64,000 bases of DNA. Origin: Gaeumannomyces sp. JS-464. Lineage: Eukaryota; Ascomycota; Sordariomycetes; Magnaporthales; Magnaporthaceae. Numbering within the stretch: position 1 is the stretch's first letter; every line of letters begins with the position of its first letter. Made by a program: the position numbers and the translations under genes. The DNA lies in the NCBI GenBank assembly GCA_002197995.1, contig NGZR01000002.1, forward strand, positions 8,370,001 through 8,434,000. Reading direction: 5' to 3'. The notes under the pieces are model-generated. The model worked only from the letters and a program-made list of their open reading frames with translations, had not been told where the DNA came from and did no database searches. Shown piece after piece: positions 10,900 to 23,083 of this stretch.

Positions 10900-12635
10900 C
10901 AAAGATGCGCACTCTCTGGGCCCACATCCTCCATCTCGACGAAGGAAGCATTGGCCTTGAAGACAACTTTTTCCGACTGGGCGGCGACTCTATCGCGGCC
11001 ATGAAGCTGGTGTCGGAGGCGCGACCGGCAGGGCTCAAGCTGAGCGTGGCGCAGATCTTCAAGCAAAGACGCTGGCCGCCATGGCCGAGAGCGCGCAGCT
11101 GTCGTCTGGCCAGCACAATTCCCGAGAGAATGATGCCGAGGCTGCCCCGGCCGCCGACAAGGCTGTCAAACCCTTCTCCCTGCTGTATGTGCCAGACGTC
11201 GGCGAGTTTCTCGACAGGCAAATCCACCCGCGCCCGCCGAACCGGGCATGGCGGATCGACGACGTGCTCCCCACCCGCCCGCTTCAGGCCATTGCCTCAG
11301 GGGCAGCACCGACGTGCCGCGCTTCTCGATGCGCTACGAGGCCATGTACTTTGACGACCACCGAGGCCTGGACAAGGCCCGTCTGCTGCAGAGCTGCCAG
11401 GAGCTGGTCCGCCGTAACGAGATCCTACGAACCGTCTTTGTGAACTCGGAATGCGGGCGACCGCTACGGTGTTTCTCGAGGACTTGGCCGTGGACATTGA
11501 ACAGCATGCTGTCACGAGCGACACGGCCGATCTGCAGGCCTTTATTCACGAATTATGCAACAAGGATATTCAGGGCGACATACCCCAGGGCTCTTCCTTT
11601 GTCAAGTTCTTCTTTGTCCAGTCCGCCAGCGACGCCACAGAGCCCACAGCTCCAGCACCTGCGGCGCTGGTGATGCGCATCTCGCACGCGCAGTACGACG
11701 AGATCTGCCTGCTCCTCATTCTCCACCAGCTCGCCGCCCCGTACAAAGACGGCATCACCGCCAGTACCGTCCCAGCACTGTTACCCTTCTCCAGCTTCGT
11801 CCACCACACCCTGCGTGTCGCCAACCCGGCCAGCGTCGCCTGCTGGACCGACCTCCTCGCCGACACCCCGCCGCCGACGATCCTCCGCCCGGGCCGCACC
11901 GACGTCCCCGCCTCCGGGCGCGCGCACTTCGCCGTCGAGCGCACCATCGACATCTCTGCGGCCGCGACCGCCGCGCCGGGCATCACGGTCGCGACGCTCC
12001 CCACCGCCGCTTGGGCGCTCTGCCTCGCGCGCCGCACGCGCCGCACCGACGTCGTCTTTGGTGAGGTCGTCTCGGGCCGCGGCACCGGCTTTTTAGGCGC
12101 AGAGCGCGTCGTGGGGCCCTGCTAGCAGTACGTCCCCTTCCGGGTCCGCTTCCCTCCGTCACCGGCGGACCGGCTCACGGGCGCCGCGCTGCTGGAGCTG
12201 GTGCAGGAGCAGCACGCGGCCAGCTCCGCGCACGAGGGCATGACGTTGTCGGAGATTGCGGAGATGTGCTGCCCTTCCTGGAAGGGGGACGCCGCGGCCG
12301 AGTGGCTCGACACGGTGGCGCACCAGGCCGTGGAGCACGTGCAGGAGCTCGGGTTCGGTGATGCTGCTGCTGCTGCCGCCGGGGGGGGGGGGGGGGGGGG
12401 GGGGGGGGATGGTGGGTTCATGGCGGCGGCGCGCACGGAGACGATATACCCGCACCAGGAGCCACTGCGGGAGTGGGAGGTGCAGGCGTTCGTGGCGGAC
12501 GGGGGCCGGAGGCTGACGATGGAGGTCGTCACGTTTGAGGCGTGGCGCGAGGAGGCGGTGGGGCTGTTGGAAGAGGTGGTGGGGTGTCTCGAGGAGCTGG
12601 TGGCTCGGCCTGGGGAGGTTCTCGCGGTTGTATGA
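10900..12635 (+). pseudogene. NRPS carrier 2 and terminal condensation-type domain
   Basis: The carrier has GLEDNFFRLGGDSIAAMKL (near 10951-11010) with the Ser in place. The following domain starts with WRIDDVLPT near 11250, continues with YEAMYFDDHRGLDKARLLQS near 11335, and is open for 224 codons at 11451-12125. Where a catalytic HHxxxDG is expected it shows ISHAQYDE near 11680, a form with one His and Glu for Gly. Fungal terminal condensation domains often carry SHAxYDG-like variants, so this may have released or cyclised the product, or be inactive. A TAG at 12122 and a 28-G run at 12381-12408 interrupt or distort the end. Confidence 0.7.
12381..12408. repeat. 28-base G run
   Basis: An uninterrupted run of 28 G within the last coding part of the NRPS remnant, directly after a short CTG/GCC repeat (12363-12380). 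Read in frame it gives Ala then Gly runs. Its exact length is uncertain because homopolymers of this size are error-prone in sequencing and replication. It could form a G-quadruplex. Confidence 0.85.
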
Positions 12636-12700
12636 AGAGACAGTTTGATGTCGGGCATAGCATAGCTACATCGTAATGACATAAATCATTCGCATTTCTT

Positions 12701-13634
12701 CTAAGTACAGCCCACCGCGCCGGCCGGGTCCGGGCTACAGGCGGAAAGATTGTCGGTGTAGCGCGCGGTCCCACGCGAACGAGCAGAGTCCCAGGTACGA
12801 GCAGCGGTCGGGCACGTCGACCCTGGGGTATCCCTTCTTGCCCGTCGCGGGCGGTCGCTCCACCGCGGCCCCGAACTCGGTGGCAGGTGCAAGGGGCGGG
12901 GACGTAGCCGTAGTGGCAGGCGAAGCTACAGAGCCCACTAAAGTTTCCTTCGCCGTGCCGGCGATGCACACGTCGCCGTTTGCGGTCGGTGAGGGGGAAG
13001 CAGGTGCGTTGGACGCAGACGAGGTCGGGCTTGGCCGCGATATCGAGCTTGACCTCTGCTGCGATGTCGCGCTCGAGCTCGCCCGTGAAGCGGAGCTCGA
13101 GCCTGGCTGCGACGCCGAGGTTGGGCCTGGCTGGGGGTTATACTTGAGCTTGGCGGCGTTGTCGAGCTTGTTGTGGCTGGTGGGCGTTGGTAGTAGCTTG
13201 AGCTCGCCTGCAACGCCGCTCCGGCCGTGACGCCTCCTCCGCCGCCACTTTTCTCTCGGCCGCCATCGCGCCCCCGACGCCGCCACCGACGGCCGCGCCA
13301 ATCACCAGCAGGACCCCGACCGCGACGAGGATCCAGAAGTTCCTCCGCTTCATCATGATCAACTTCTCAGCGGCCGGTTCGGGCGACATCTCGTGGCCTG
13401 GCGACAACGGCGCGGCCATCGGTCGGTACTCGGGTTGCGCCAGCTGCTTGTCCTCGGGGCCCTGCTGCCCGATGTGCGTGGGGGACTCGTCCGACTTGGC
13501 ATGCTGCTGCTGGTAGGGAGAATAGGACCGGGCGGAACGGCCTCTGGCGCCGACGAGTAGAGGGCCTCGGGGCGTCGTAGCCATGGCTGCTTGCGGCGAC
13601 TTCGGGGAACGTGGTGTACTGCGCTGGGTCATGT
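12701..13634 (-). pseudogene. membrane-anchored protein with two CBM24-like cysteine modules, broken
   Basis: Convergent with the NRPS; the two stops are about 65 bp apart. The N-terminal part has TTFPEVAASSHGYDAPR (near 13606-13560, one frame) and, in another frame, a Pro/Gln-rich cytosolic region ending in basic MMKRRN, followed by one membrane segment (FWILVAVGVLLVIGAAVGGG, about 13335-13270), as in type II membrane proteins. A Ser/Thr/Pro linker follows. Two cysteine modules end the protein: CIAGT then NFSGLCSFACHYGYVPAPCT (about 12970-12890) and SYLGLCSFAWDRA (about 12795-12757), ending AGAVGCT-stop at 12701. Such paired modules occur, from memory, at the end of fungal alpha-1,3-glucanases and related wall proteins. 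At least three frame changes are needed to read it through. Family assignment is moderate. Confidence 0.55.
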
Positions 13635-14987
13635 TGTGGGTGCGGCGGCCCATCGGCTTGTGGCCTCGGATATTCCCTCCATTGCGGGCGACAGCAGGGC
13701 GCGCGACTGAAGCTAGCGAGCGGAAAAGCAGCCGTCGAGATATCTCTGCGATTGTGGCTGGTGCGCCAAACAAGATTGTTCCTTCCAAAATCAGCAACGC
13801 TCAATCTGCCAAGCGACGGGAAACAGATAGAATGGAACACAGAGCGCGTTCAAGCAGGACTCCGGGCTGCAGCAAATTATTAAAGCACCACGATACCCCT
13901 GACTTAGAAAACAGTTACAATGGGTAAATTTCGGTTGGGGGTCGCCAAGTGACCCAAGTCCCATGCATATATTGCCTTATGCAATCCATCCTACGCCTCA
14001 TCTGGACTTTGCGGATCGCAGGCCACTCCCCAGTTTCGGTACCACCTCGTCTCAAACAAGGGCGGGCGTCAAGGTCCCGGATTGGTTAGCAGCCTTGTAG
14101 AGGCTCCTCAGCCGTAAGCACTGAACGGGGTCGGGCCAAATCCTCAATCAAGCCACTTTGCAATGCTCCACAGATTTGCCGAACCAACTACTGATTATTT
14201 GTCGTCGTGTGGGCTGCCACGCAAAAAGCGAAAGTGCCCCTGCAGCGTTGATTCAGGCTGGCACTCGTGGGGGCCAGTTGAACAACCCATCCATACAAGC
14301 GCTGGTCGTCCCAAAGGGACTGAAATATTTGGGGCACGCCAGGTGCAGCGTGGTTGTACCACCTTTTTGTATTGCCGGAATATCGATATATTGATTCTGC
14401 CTCGAAGTTTCTTCCAATCTCCTCCTACGGCGCTACCTCGAGCTGCTTGTCGATTTGTTCCCTAGCCGAGACATTGGCCGCTTTAGATGTCTCCTGCGGC
14501 GCTTGTATTCCCTGCAGACTTTCCTGCGAAGGAAGAAAACGAATAATTACTTCGCTCGTTTGCATTAGACCAAGGTGTTCCAACGTGGCGAAACCCAGCT
14601 CGCAGATCGGTACTAATTAGAACAAGGTGACCTGGTTGTTCCTCGATCTGGTGACTGCAAAAAGAAAACTCAAACACGAGGTGGAAACAGGTTGTAAACC
14701 ATAAGGGAACCGAAGAACTGTGAGAAGAGAATCTCAAGAAAGTACAATTTTTTTTTACAATGCAGGGAAGAGATGGAATAAAACACAAAACTACAGCCCC
14801 AGATGACAGCATGTAGAGGCGAGGGCGTTGGCTTGCTAGCTGCGGGAGAGTGGGCAGGTGCGAGGAATGCGCCTTTATACCGGTTTGGCCAGTTTGTTAC
14901 CCTCAAACCACTTGACAAGGCGATCGTTCTGAAGATACTAGACATATGAATTGACGTCTCTTCACCCTGCAGTTACTGCCTATCTAC
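13635..14987. other. intergenic, no gene recognised
   Basis: Ordinary composition without RIP. Short open frames on both strands (for example about 100 codons on - at 14483-14812) have no recognisable domain and no consistent coding look. The 13640-13850 part may be the upstream region of the membrane-anchored gene. I see no tRNA, promoter or repeat that I can support. Confidence 0.4.
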
Positions 14988-15701
14988 CTAGCCAGCCCCG
15001 TCCTCCGTTTCGGTCTCCCATTCAGAGTCCGATTCCAACGAGGAATCTGTCGATTGCAACTCTATATCTCTATACCAACCATAGTCACACCACGTCTCGC
15101 CGTGGCCCTTGACCTCCACAGTGACTGTAGAAAGAGCCTCCTAGTAATATGGACAACACTCCTCCATCCCACGCCACAGCGCCTTGAAAATGTCTGGCGT
15201 GTACGAGTCCTCAGTATAATCCCCCGGATAACGCATGAATCGGGAAATATGCGGTCTTTGCGTAGCATCCCTGAACTGCTGCACATTGTGCCCTGTGGCC
15301 GCCAGCGCCACGTCCCAGATATCCCCGACAATGCTAGACTTGTGGTGAGAACCACGCATGTATGCGAGCTCAGAGCAGCTGCGTCCGTGCCACGTTGCAT
15401 AAATGTCGGCGCCTTGCTGTATGGGGTATATGAGCGAATCGAGCCACACGTAAGCCGCGGACAGATCCTGCAATCTCGAGTTGCACAAAGACTGTATCAG
15501 TAGGCTCCGCCCGTACACGTCCACCTCGTCGATCGCGATTCCGAAGTCGAACATGACCCGCAGCTTGTTAACGCTTAGCCTTTCGCACAGTAGAAAGGAT
15601 AGGGATTGTCTCCGGCCCGGCACTACAAGTTTAGGGATGTTAACCGATACCGAACGCAGAGCAGATAAAAATATCCTAGTCAAGGCCTGCCAAAGGAAAT
15701 G
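14988..15701 (-). pseudogene. ankyrin-like fungal protein, C-terminal part
   Basis: A - strand frame open from about 15701 to a TAG at 15141-15143, continuing in the same frame for 50 more codons to a natural-looking TAG at 14988-14990. The sequence (AIDEVDVYGRSLLIQSLCNS, then WLDSLIYPIQQGADIYATW, then GDIWDVALAATGHNVQQF) has the DxxGRSLL...GADI spacing of degenerate ankyrin repeats. The tail is acidic (LESDSEWETETEDGAG), a common ending in large ankyrin-type proteins of ascomycetes. A stop at 15702-15704 closes the frame upstream, so the N-terminal part is lost or in another exon. The chromovirus LTR starts 37 bp upstream and may have cut the gene. Function unknown. Confidence 0.5.
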
Positions 15702-15740
15702 TTAAAAGGCTTTCTCACAAGAAATGTAAGTCGGGGCACC

Positions 15741-16186
15741 TGTTACGACCAGCATGCAGGCCCCCAGGACAGCAGGGCAGGAGGGGGGCCCCGAAGTGGT
15801 GCCTCCGCCCCGCTTGGGTCACGGGGTTACGTAGCCCAAGAGGGATTTGTAAATCTATAACAAAGCAATAAATCCAAAGTGGGATCTGTGGATTTATAAC
15901 AAAACAACAAATCCAAAAAGGATTTGTGGATTTGTAACAAAGTTATAAATCCAACCCGATATTAAGCAAAAGCAGCGTGTATATAAAGGATGGGTTTTTT
16001 ACTGTTTTAAATAGCTTTAATTAAGGCTTCGGCATTAGTTAACCTAAATTAGTTTCTAAGCATTCCCTAAAGCAAGCAATTAAATTGTCCTTTTAAATTA
16101 CGTGTTCCTTTGTTAACCAAACCAGCGATACTATCCAGTCCACCTTTAAAGCGCCTTACTATAAAAGCAAACCTTTAATTGTAACA
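15741..16186 (+). repeat. 5' LTR of chromovirus copy 1
   Basis: 446 bp beginning tgttacgaccagcatg and ending tttaattgtaaca. It contains three 38-39-bp units at about 15843-15957, each beginning GGATTT-like and ending AAATCC, and a TATA-like tatataaa near 15982. The first 100 bp are strikingly GC-rich and little mutated compared with the 3' LTR. Confidence 0.9.
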
Positions 16187-16655
16187 TTTTAACTAATTTT
16201 ATTTAGCGCTTTATTAAAAAACCGGATAATGCAGTTATAACGAGCAGTAGTAAAAAGCCCGAAAAGGAAAAAACCACGGTTTTTACTTTTAACGGTGTTA
16301 AGTACGACTTTAACGAAGCAGTTAATACGGCCAGCCTTTTTAAGCTTATAACGAGCGAAATCGCCAAAAGCTAAACCGAAGTAAAATAATTTACTGCGAA
16401 ATTGGTAACCTTCGAAGCACTTATCGTAATTCGAGCATATAAATTCCCGTCCCTGGATTTTTACGAAAAGAAAAACGGTAAGCTTAAAACATTTTTTACC
16501 GAATGCAAAAGTTATTTTAAGTTTTACAAATAGCAGTTCGTAAGCGAAAAACAAAAGGTTGTTTACGCTGCTATTAAGCTAAACGGCAAAATAAAAAAGT
16601 GGTTCCAATTAACCTAAAGCGATTACTTTAAAAGGTATAAAAATAATTAAAAAAC

Positions 16656-16851
16656 TGTGGTGGCGTAGCGCTTTGGGAGTCGTTAAGCCACGATGCTAAA
16701 GGCCCGTACCTGGCCGCCCGGGTGAAAACCGTACGCGAAGGCTCCGGTGCAACGCACTAATCCCCTCCTTATATTCCTCACTTTTAAATAGCCATATTAA
16801 CCTCGTGCTTATTACAGCTTTGCTTACCTTTGCCGTAATCGATCCCTAATA
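16656..16851 (+). repeat. 5' LTR of second gypsy element
   Basis: 196 bp, beginning tgtggtggcg and ending ccctaata; the usual terminal CA is TA here, as RIP would produce. It is closely similar to 23101-23297. Confidence 0.88.
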
Positions 16852-16977
16852 ATTTAAAAATTACCTTACTTATAACTTTTTTCCAGCTTAGGAAGGTTAT
16901 TAATTAATATCCCCAACACGCAATCAATTGCGTTACTTATTAGCTAAAAAGCTGGGTGGACGCCCGAAAAGATTAAA

Positions 16978-18690
16978 ATGCCGCAAACCGCCGAAAAGCG
17001 GGAAGCGCAACGCTTAAAAGCGGTACGATAAGTGCGCTTTAACCCCCGTAACCTTTATAAAGCCTTTTAAAAGGGTGGCGGTCGCCGATCGACCTTTAAA
17101 GGAAAGGCCGAACATTTACGCAACTTCGAAACGGTAACGCGTAAAAATAGCACCGAGCTGGAAATCGAGCATGCCGAAAACGATTATACTAAGTTTAAAA
17201 AACATATTACCGATAAAGATTACAAAACCGCTCGTTATACCGGCACCCCCGAGGATTAAGCCGATAACTTTAAAACGGGCATTGAAAAACTAGTATTAAA
17301 GCTAAGCAAAAAAAACGGGCCCGCGCTGCATTACGTTACTATTACTAAAAGCGCCAAAATACGCTGGCTTAACCTTAACGGCCTAATAACGCGTAAAAGT
17401 TTTAACAAAATAATAAATAAAGGTTTTTAAAAAATGTTCGAGGAATTTAAGTTTCGGTTTTTAGCGTTTAAAATTAACGCCCGATAAACCGCTAAGCTTT
17501 ACGAAATGGCTAAAGCAGCTTTGATAAAAATATAAATACCTTATACAAATAAGCAAAAATGCTTAGGGCTTAATCGGAGCGAACCACCGCTATTAACGCG
17601 AACATTTTGGCTAATGCCTTTAATAAAAACGATAAACTAATAGCTAAGTTTAAAAAGGCTTTTAAAAACGTTAAAAAGTGCCGCGAAACGGTTATAAACT
17701 TTTATCTTTTAGCTTAAAAACGCGATAAGAAAATTAAGGATTTGGAAACTAAGCTAACCTAATCGGGAAAAAGCGAAAGTGGTAAAAATGGTCGCTATTA
17801 CCGCGAATATACCCCGCAATTTTAGCAGTTTAAAAAATCGGGCAAATCGAACCATTCCGCGTCGAACGGTAGTTAAACGCGTTTTAAAAATCCCTTTTTT
17901 TACGCTAATAAAAAAAAAAACCAAAACGATTTCGAAATTTAATTAAAAGCTATTAAAAATAAATTAAGCATAAATAAAAAACTTTACCCGAGGATAAGGA
18001 TAAGTTTACTTACGTTAAATCGAGGTTCGCCGGCGAAGCTGCCCGCATTTTCCGCTTTTACGTTTCGGGAAAGCACTTTAATTAAATAAAAACGTACCAA
18101 AAGCTAATCGACCATTTATAAAAAGAGCATTATAACGGCGACGTTTAAAAACGCGCTTAAATTAACCTTAATAAATTCCAAATAAAATCCGGCGAAAAGT
18201 TTTTCGCTTTTAAAAACAAATTCGTACGTTTAGCCGGCGAATGCCGCTTGCCCCGCGCGGATTAAAAGCGAAACCTATATCGTCGTTTCGTGCTAACCTT
18301 ATAAAAAAAGGTGGCCCGCGATTATAAAAACAAAACTTTATCATTTAAGGGATTTTCGCGTAGCTATTAAAAGTTATCCTTTTTTTAAAAGTAAATACGA
18401 AAGCTTTGGGAAAATGCTAATAAAAAACGTAAGTTTTAAAAAAAGGAGCTAGTAAAAAGTCGTCGAACGCGAATAAGCTTAAAACGAATTCGAACCCGAA
18501 TAGCGGACGATTAAAAGCGGCCGCGGCGGCGCGTTAGCACAGTTAAGCCGATTTAAAAAAGCTAATCGCAAAAAACCGCTGTTTTAATTATCGCGAACCG
18601 GGACATTTTACTAAGGATTATCCTAAGCCTAAAACTACCTTTTTTAACCGTATTAATAAGCTAATAACCCGTTTCGAACGATTTAATAAA
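16978..18690 (+). pseudogene. gag of second gypsy element
   Basis: Starts at an ATG at 16978 (MPQTAEKREAQRLKAV). A central segment, SRFAGEAARIFRFYVSGKHF near 18020, matches the core pattern of gypsy gag capsids. The zinc knuckle at 18580-18621 reads C-F-N-Y-R-E-P-G-H-F-T-K-D-Y, so the second and fourth Cys have become Tyr. This is what TpG-to-TpA change in TGT/TGC codons gives. Many TAA/TAG stops and frame changes. Confidence 0.7.
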
Positions 18691-18763
18691 TAGGAATTAA
18701 AAATAAGAAAAACTCGGGAAAAGCGTAACCTTAGGACAATTATAACTAAACCTTTTTTTAAGG

Positions 18764-21700
18764 TTGCCGTCGGTGTTAATGTTAAAAGAAAAACTATTTT
18801 ACGACTTTTTCGCCCGCTATTTGGGTGGTAAAGTTTTCGTTTTAAATTTAGCAATTATATTTAATGGATTATCTTTTTTTATAAAAGCATTAGCCGATAC
18901 CGGAGCTAACGGTTATATTTTCGTAAGTTTAACATTCGCTAAAAAAATAAAAAGATTATTAAAATTTCCGATATTTAGCGATTTTACTTTTTAAACGGTA
19001 GCCGGATATAATAGCGACGGAATGCAGCTTATTAACGTAGCTTTAAAAAGCTTATTCCGTATTTAAAACCACCAATTTAATAACGTTTATTTTTTAATAA
19101 TCGATATGTTACAAAATGTTATTTTAAGCCGCAAATTTTTTAATTACTATAATATTTTCGTTAATTGCAAAAAGCGATAATTGCTTTTTACGAAAAAGCA
19201 TTTGCTTTTGCTAATTTCGATAAATATTAAAATGGATAAATTAAAGCGATCAATATTAAACAAATTTAAATAGGAATAAAAGGTATTACGTCGTAATAAA
19301 GCTATAATCCGCGAAAACAAAAAGGAGAAAAACGGCAAAACGGTAAAAAACCGCATCGAAATTTTTTAAAAAACCGCTAAGCAAACCCGGTTTAAACCCG
19401 CGTTACGAAATTCGGGGAAATATAACAATCGAGTTTTAAAAACCAAAATATCCTTACGTATTAAAAAACTCGCACGGTAAAACGCAGGATTATAAAAAAT
19501 GGAAAGCGAATTTAAAAATGCCTTTACGCGCCCCCGCTAGCCCCGAAACGCGAGCGTTGCCCGTTTTTACGGCGGGAAATGCTAAAAAACGCTCGAAAAA
19601 AGTATATTTTAAAGCGAAACGCCGTAAAGTGGTATAAGCATTGCGTAAACATTTTAATACTATCGGCGGTAAAATTCCATCGGATTTTAACCGACCCGGA
19701 CGAGGTAATATCGACGGTTACGATATTAGGAAAAATTAAACGCTTTATTTAAAAAAAAATAAAAAGCTTTGCTAAAAGAAACCTTCCTTTTTAATAACGA
19801 GATTTTAAAATAAAAAGTTTTGGAAAAGGTTTTTTAAAAGTACTACAACTTGTTAAAAAGCTTTTAATAAGGCCGAGTTTTAAATGCCACTTTTATAACC
19901 CGAATAAACCATTATATTAAGCTATAACCGGGTAATTAAAAGGAGTTAAAATATAATCCTTTATATAAAATGTTATTAAAAAAGCTAAAAGTTTATTAAA
20001 CGTATTTAAAGGAAAATTTGCAAAAGGGCTTTATTAAAACGTTTATAACATTTTAAACGGCATTTATCCTTTTCGCTAAAAAGGTTAACGAAAGCTTCCG
20101 CTTTTGCGTAAATTATCGCCGTTTTAATGCCTTTATTAAAAAGGACGTATGCCTATTACCTTTAATCGAAAAAACGATAGCGAAGGTAGGAAAAGCTAAA
20201 ATATTTTCCAAAATCGACATCCGTTAAGCCTTTTACCAAATAAAGCTATTTCCCGATAACGAGGATTTAACGACTTTTTAAACGAAGTACGGCACTTTCC
20301 GATACAAAGTGCTACTTTTCGGGCTTACTAACGGACCGGCTATTTTTTAACGTTTTATTAACACGGTATTAATAAACTATTTGGACGATTTTTATTCGGC
20401 GTATATGGATAATATTTTAATTTGGTTTAATAATTTTAAAAAATATCGGATTTACGTTCGCAAAATGCTAAAACGTTTGCAAAAGGCCGAATTGTAAACT
20501 AATTTAAAAAAGTGCGAATTTTACATTACTAGGACCAAATTTTTAAACTTTATTATTAGTATTAATAATATCGCTACCGATTTCAAAAAGCTCGCAATAA
20601 TTAAAAAATGGAAAAAACTAACTATAATTAAAAAAATGCAATCTTTTTTAGGATTTTGTAACTTTTACCGGAAATTTGTATTAAAATATAGCCGAATCGC
20701 GAAACTTTTATCGAATTTAACCCGGAAAAACGCCTTATTTTTATAAAACGCTTAATGCTAAAACGTTTTCGACCAATTAAAAAAGCGATTATTTAACTTT
20801 TTAATGCTTAAGCATTTTTAATATCATTTTCCTACGAAGTTGGAAATAAATGCGTTAAACGGGGTAATCGTTGGGATTTTAAGCTAATAAAACCCTATTA
20901 CCAAAAATTAGCATCCAATTGCATTTTTTTTAAAAATTATAAATAATGCGGAGTTAAATTACGAAATTTACGATAAAAGCTTTTAACTATGGTAAAAGCG
21001 ATGCAATATTAACGAATAAAGCTTATTAAACTTTAACGTATAAAGCCTTTCCTAATAGTAACGAACTATAAAGCATTGAAATATTTTTCGACTAAAAACT
21101 TTTTAATATAAAATAAGCGGGCTGGGCAAATATCTTATCGCAATTTTATTTTTAAATTATTTATAAGCCCGGTAGCGTTAACGCGGCGGCCGACGCGCTT
21201 ATAAGGAAAATAAAAAAATTAAACTTCCAAAAGGAAAAGCAAATCGCCGAAAGGACTTTAAAAATCTTTAAGCCGATTATTATAGCAAAAGGTGTTAACT
21301 TTTTAAAAATTTGGGAATTGGAGCTTTACTTTCCACTAATACCGACCCCGAAAAAGTGGAAAAAGTAAAATTAAAGCCACCTTTTTAGGAGGAAACCCCA
21401 ATGTAAAACGATTCGCTAACAACCTTAACGGGGATGCTTTTTATCGAAAGCCTTTTTAAAAGCAACAAAAGGCAAAAAACCTAAAAGCATACCGAAAAAA
21501 AAGCTAAAAAAAAAAAAAGGCTGGTTTTAACTAACGAAGGCCCTTTTTTTGCATAAGGGCCGCTTAACGGTAAACAGCCAAAATCTTTTTATATAAACCG
21601 CGATTATACGAAAGGTTTATAACCGCTTGCTATTAGCGCACCTTAAAAAAACAAAACACGGAAATTGGTAGCCGGAACTATTAATGGTTAAGGCAAATAG

Positions 21701-23080
21701 CAAAGGTTAACCGTTATATTAACAACTATTTTTACCGATTATCCAAAATGTTATAAAATAAAACGCTAAGCTTATTGCACCCGATTTTAGTAGCACAAAA
21801 GCCCGGAGCCTATTTTATTATCGATTTTAAAAGCTTTTACCCCGATAAAAAAAGGCTTCAATAACGCTTTAATAATGGTAAACTTTTTAAGTAAACGAGC
21901 ATAAACAATGCCGTATTAACGAACGGCTATAGCTTAAAACGCGGCTAAAATGTGGTATAAAGGTTCGTATAAGGTTTACGGCTTTCCGTTAACCATTAGC
22001 TCCGACCGAAAACCCTAATTTATCGCTAACTTTACTAACGAACTTTTTAAAATATTAAGCATTTAATAAAGGTTATTTTCGGCCGGCCACTTTTAATCGG
22101 CGGGGTAAGCCGAAATTATAAACGAATATTTAAACTAACGTTTAAAACCGTTTATAAGCCATTTTTAAAACGACTAGTTGGAAGCCATCCCGGTTATAAA
22201 CTAAATGCAAACATTTATGCTTTACGAGGTTTTGGAAAGCCTTTCCCCATACGAGGTTACCGTGAAAATACCCCCATTTTGCTATTAAAACTGGCAAAAA
22301 AGAATATAAAAATAAAAAAGCGTTATAACCAAAAAAAAACTGTCGAGGCAAAAAGTATAAAGCTGGTTTAAACGTATAAAAAAATATACGGACTTTGTTA
22401 AAAGTTTCGTCCAAAAAGCGCAAAACCGGATAACCAAACAAGCGAATAAATATCGCCGTGCCCCCGATTTTAATATAAGCGATCGAGTATTTATCGTTAG
22501 AAAAACTAAAGCGACGGACCGCTTAAACGATAAACTCGATTACCTATTAATAAAAAAACACTTTTTTATTAAAGCGATAATCGAACATTTATTCGAGCTG
22601 GAAATGCCTTTAGGCTGGAAAGAATAAACAATGTTTTACGCTAATCGTTTGCGTCGATACCTAAAAAACCCCTTACCGGGATAAAAGCCACCAAAACCAG
22701 CAAGTAAGCTCGTCGAAAAGGCCGGCCTAAAAGCCGGGCCCAAATGAGAGGTAAAGCGGATCCGAACCTTACAAAAGCATTACAAAAGGCTATAATACCA
22801 AGCGGATTGGAAAGGCTAAAACCCAAACGATAAATAGTACGATGCCGTTAACTTTAAAAACTTCCCAAAGCTAGTTAAAGCCTTCCACGAAAACTATCCT
22901 AACTAACCGGGTTTCCCAATGCGATTAAAAGCTTAGTTAAAAGCCGTTCGGAACGATTAAGTTTTTAACGACCACCCGGACGATAATAAACTGGAAAAGA
23001 CAAAAGTAACCCCCTAATACGGAAAAAAAAGGAAACGTAACCGGCATAGCTAAAACTACCTTTGCCGATTTCCTTTTTTT
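18764..23080 (+). pseudogene. pol of second gypsy element (protease, RT, RNase H, integrase)
   Basis: The protease active site DTGAN is at 18896-18910 in ALADTGANGYIFVS. The reverse transcriptase runs about 20040-20700: INYRRFN-like VNYRRFNAFIKKD, then FSKIDIR, LLFGLTN, and the catalytic box Y-M-D-N at 20402-20413 (second Asp lost, GAC to AAT). RT ends with SFLGFCNFYRKFV. RNase H lies about 20800-21200. The integrase core shows GFPLTISSDRKP near 21980 and SAGHF*SAG*AEIINEYLN near 22090. Its C-terminal part is about 22440-23080. Stops throughout. Confidence 0.75.
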
Positions 23081-23083
23081 TTA

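Larger units (their letters stand above)
7914..12635 (+). pseudogene. non-ribosomal peptide synthetase remnant (A-T-C-partial A-T-C)
   Basis: Remnant of a multidomain enzyme that would activate amino acids and join them on carrier domains; its product cannot be told. Domains in order: C-terminal two thirds of an adenylation domain (7914-8822), carrier with GGDSL (near 8970-8984), condensation domain with HHALYDG (9583-9603), a short adenylation remnant (10555-10860), a second carrier with GGDSI (near 10980) and a final condensation-type domain ending at a TGA at 12633-12635. It starts abruptly inside the adenylation domain, next to unrelated DNA. Frame changes and in-frame stops (for example TAA near 8059, TAG near 9280, TAG near 12122) show it is dead. 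GC content is high and RIP is weak. Short modules and motif style are fungal. Confidence 0.85.

Noticed and set aside
12159..12682. Long - strand frames opposite the NRPS end and the G run
   Set aside because: Pro and Ser runs are the antisense reading of the G run and GC-rich coding DNA; the + strand has the recognisable domains.
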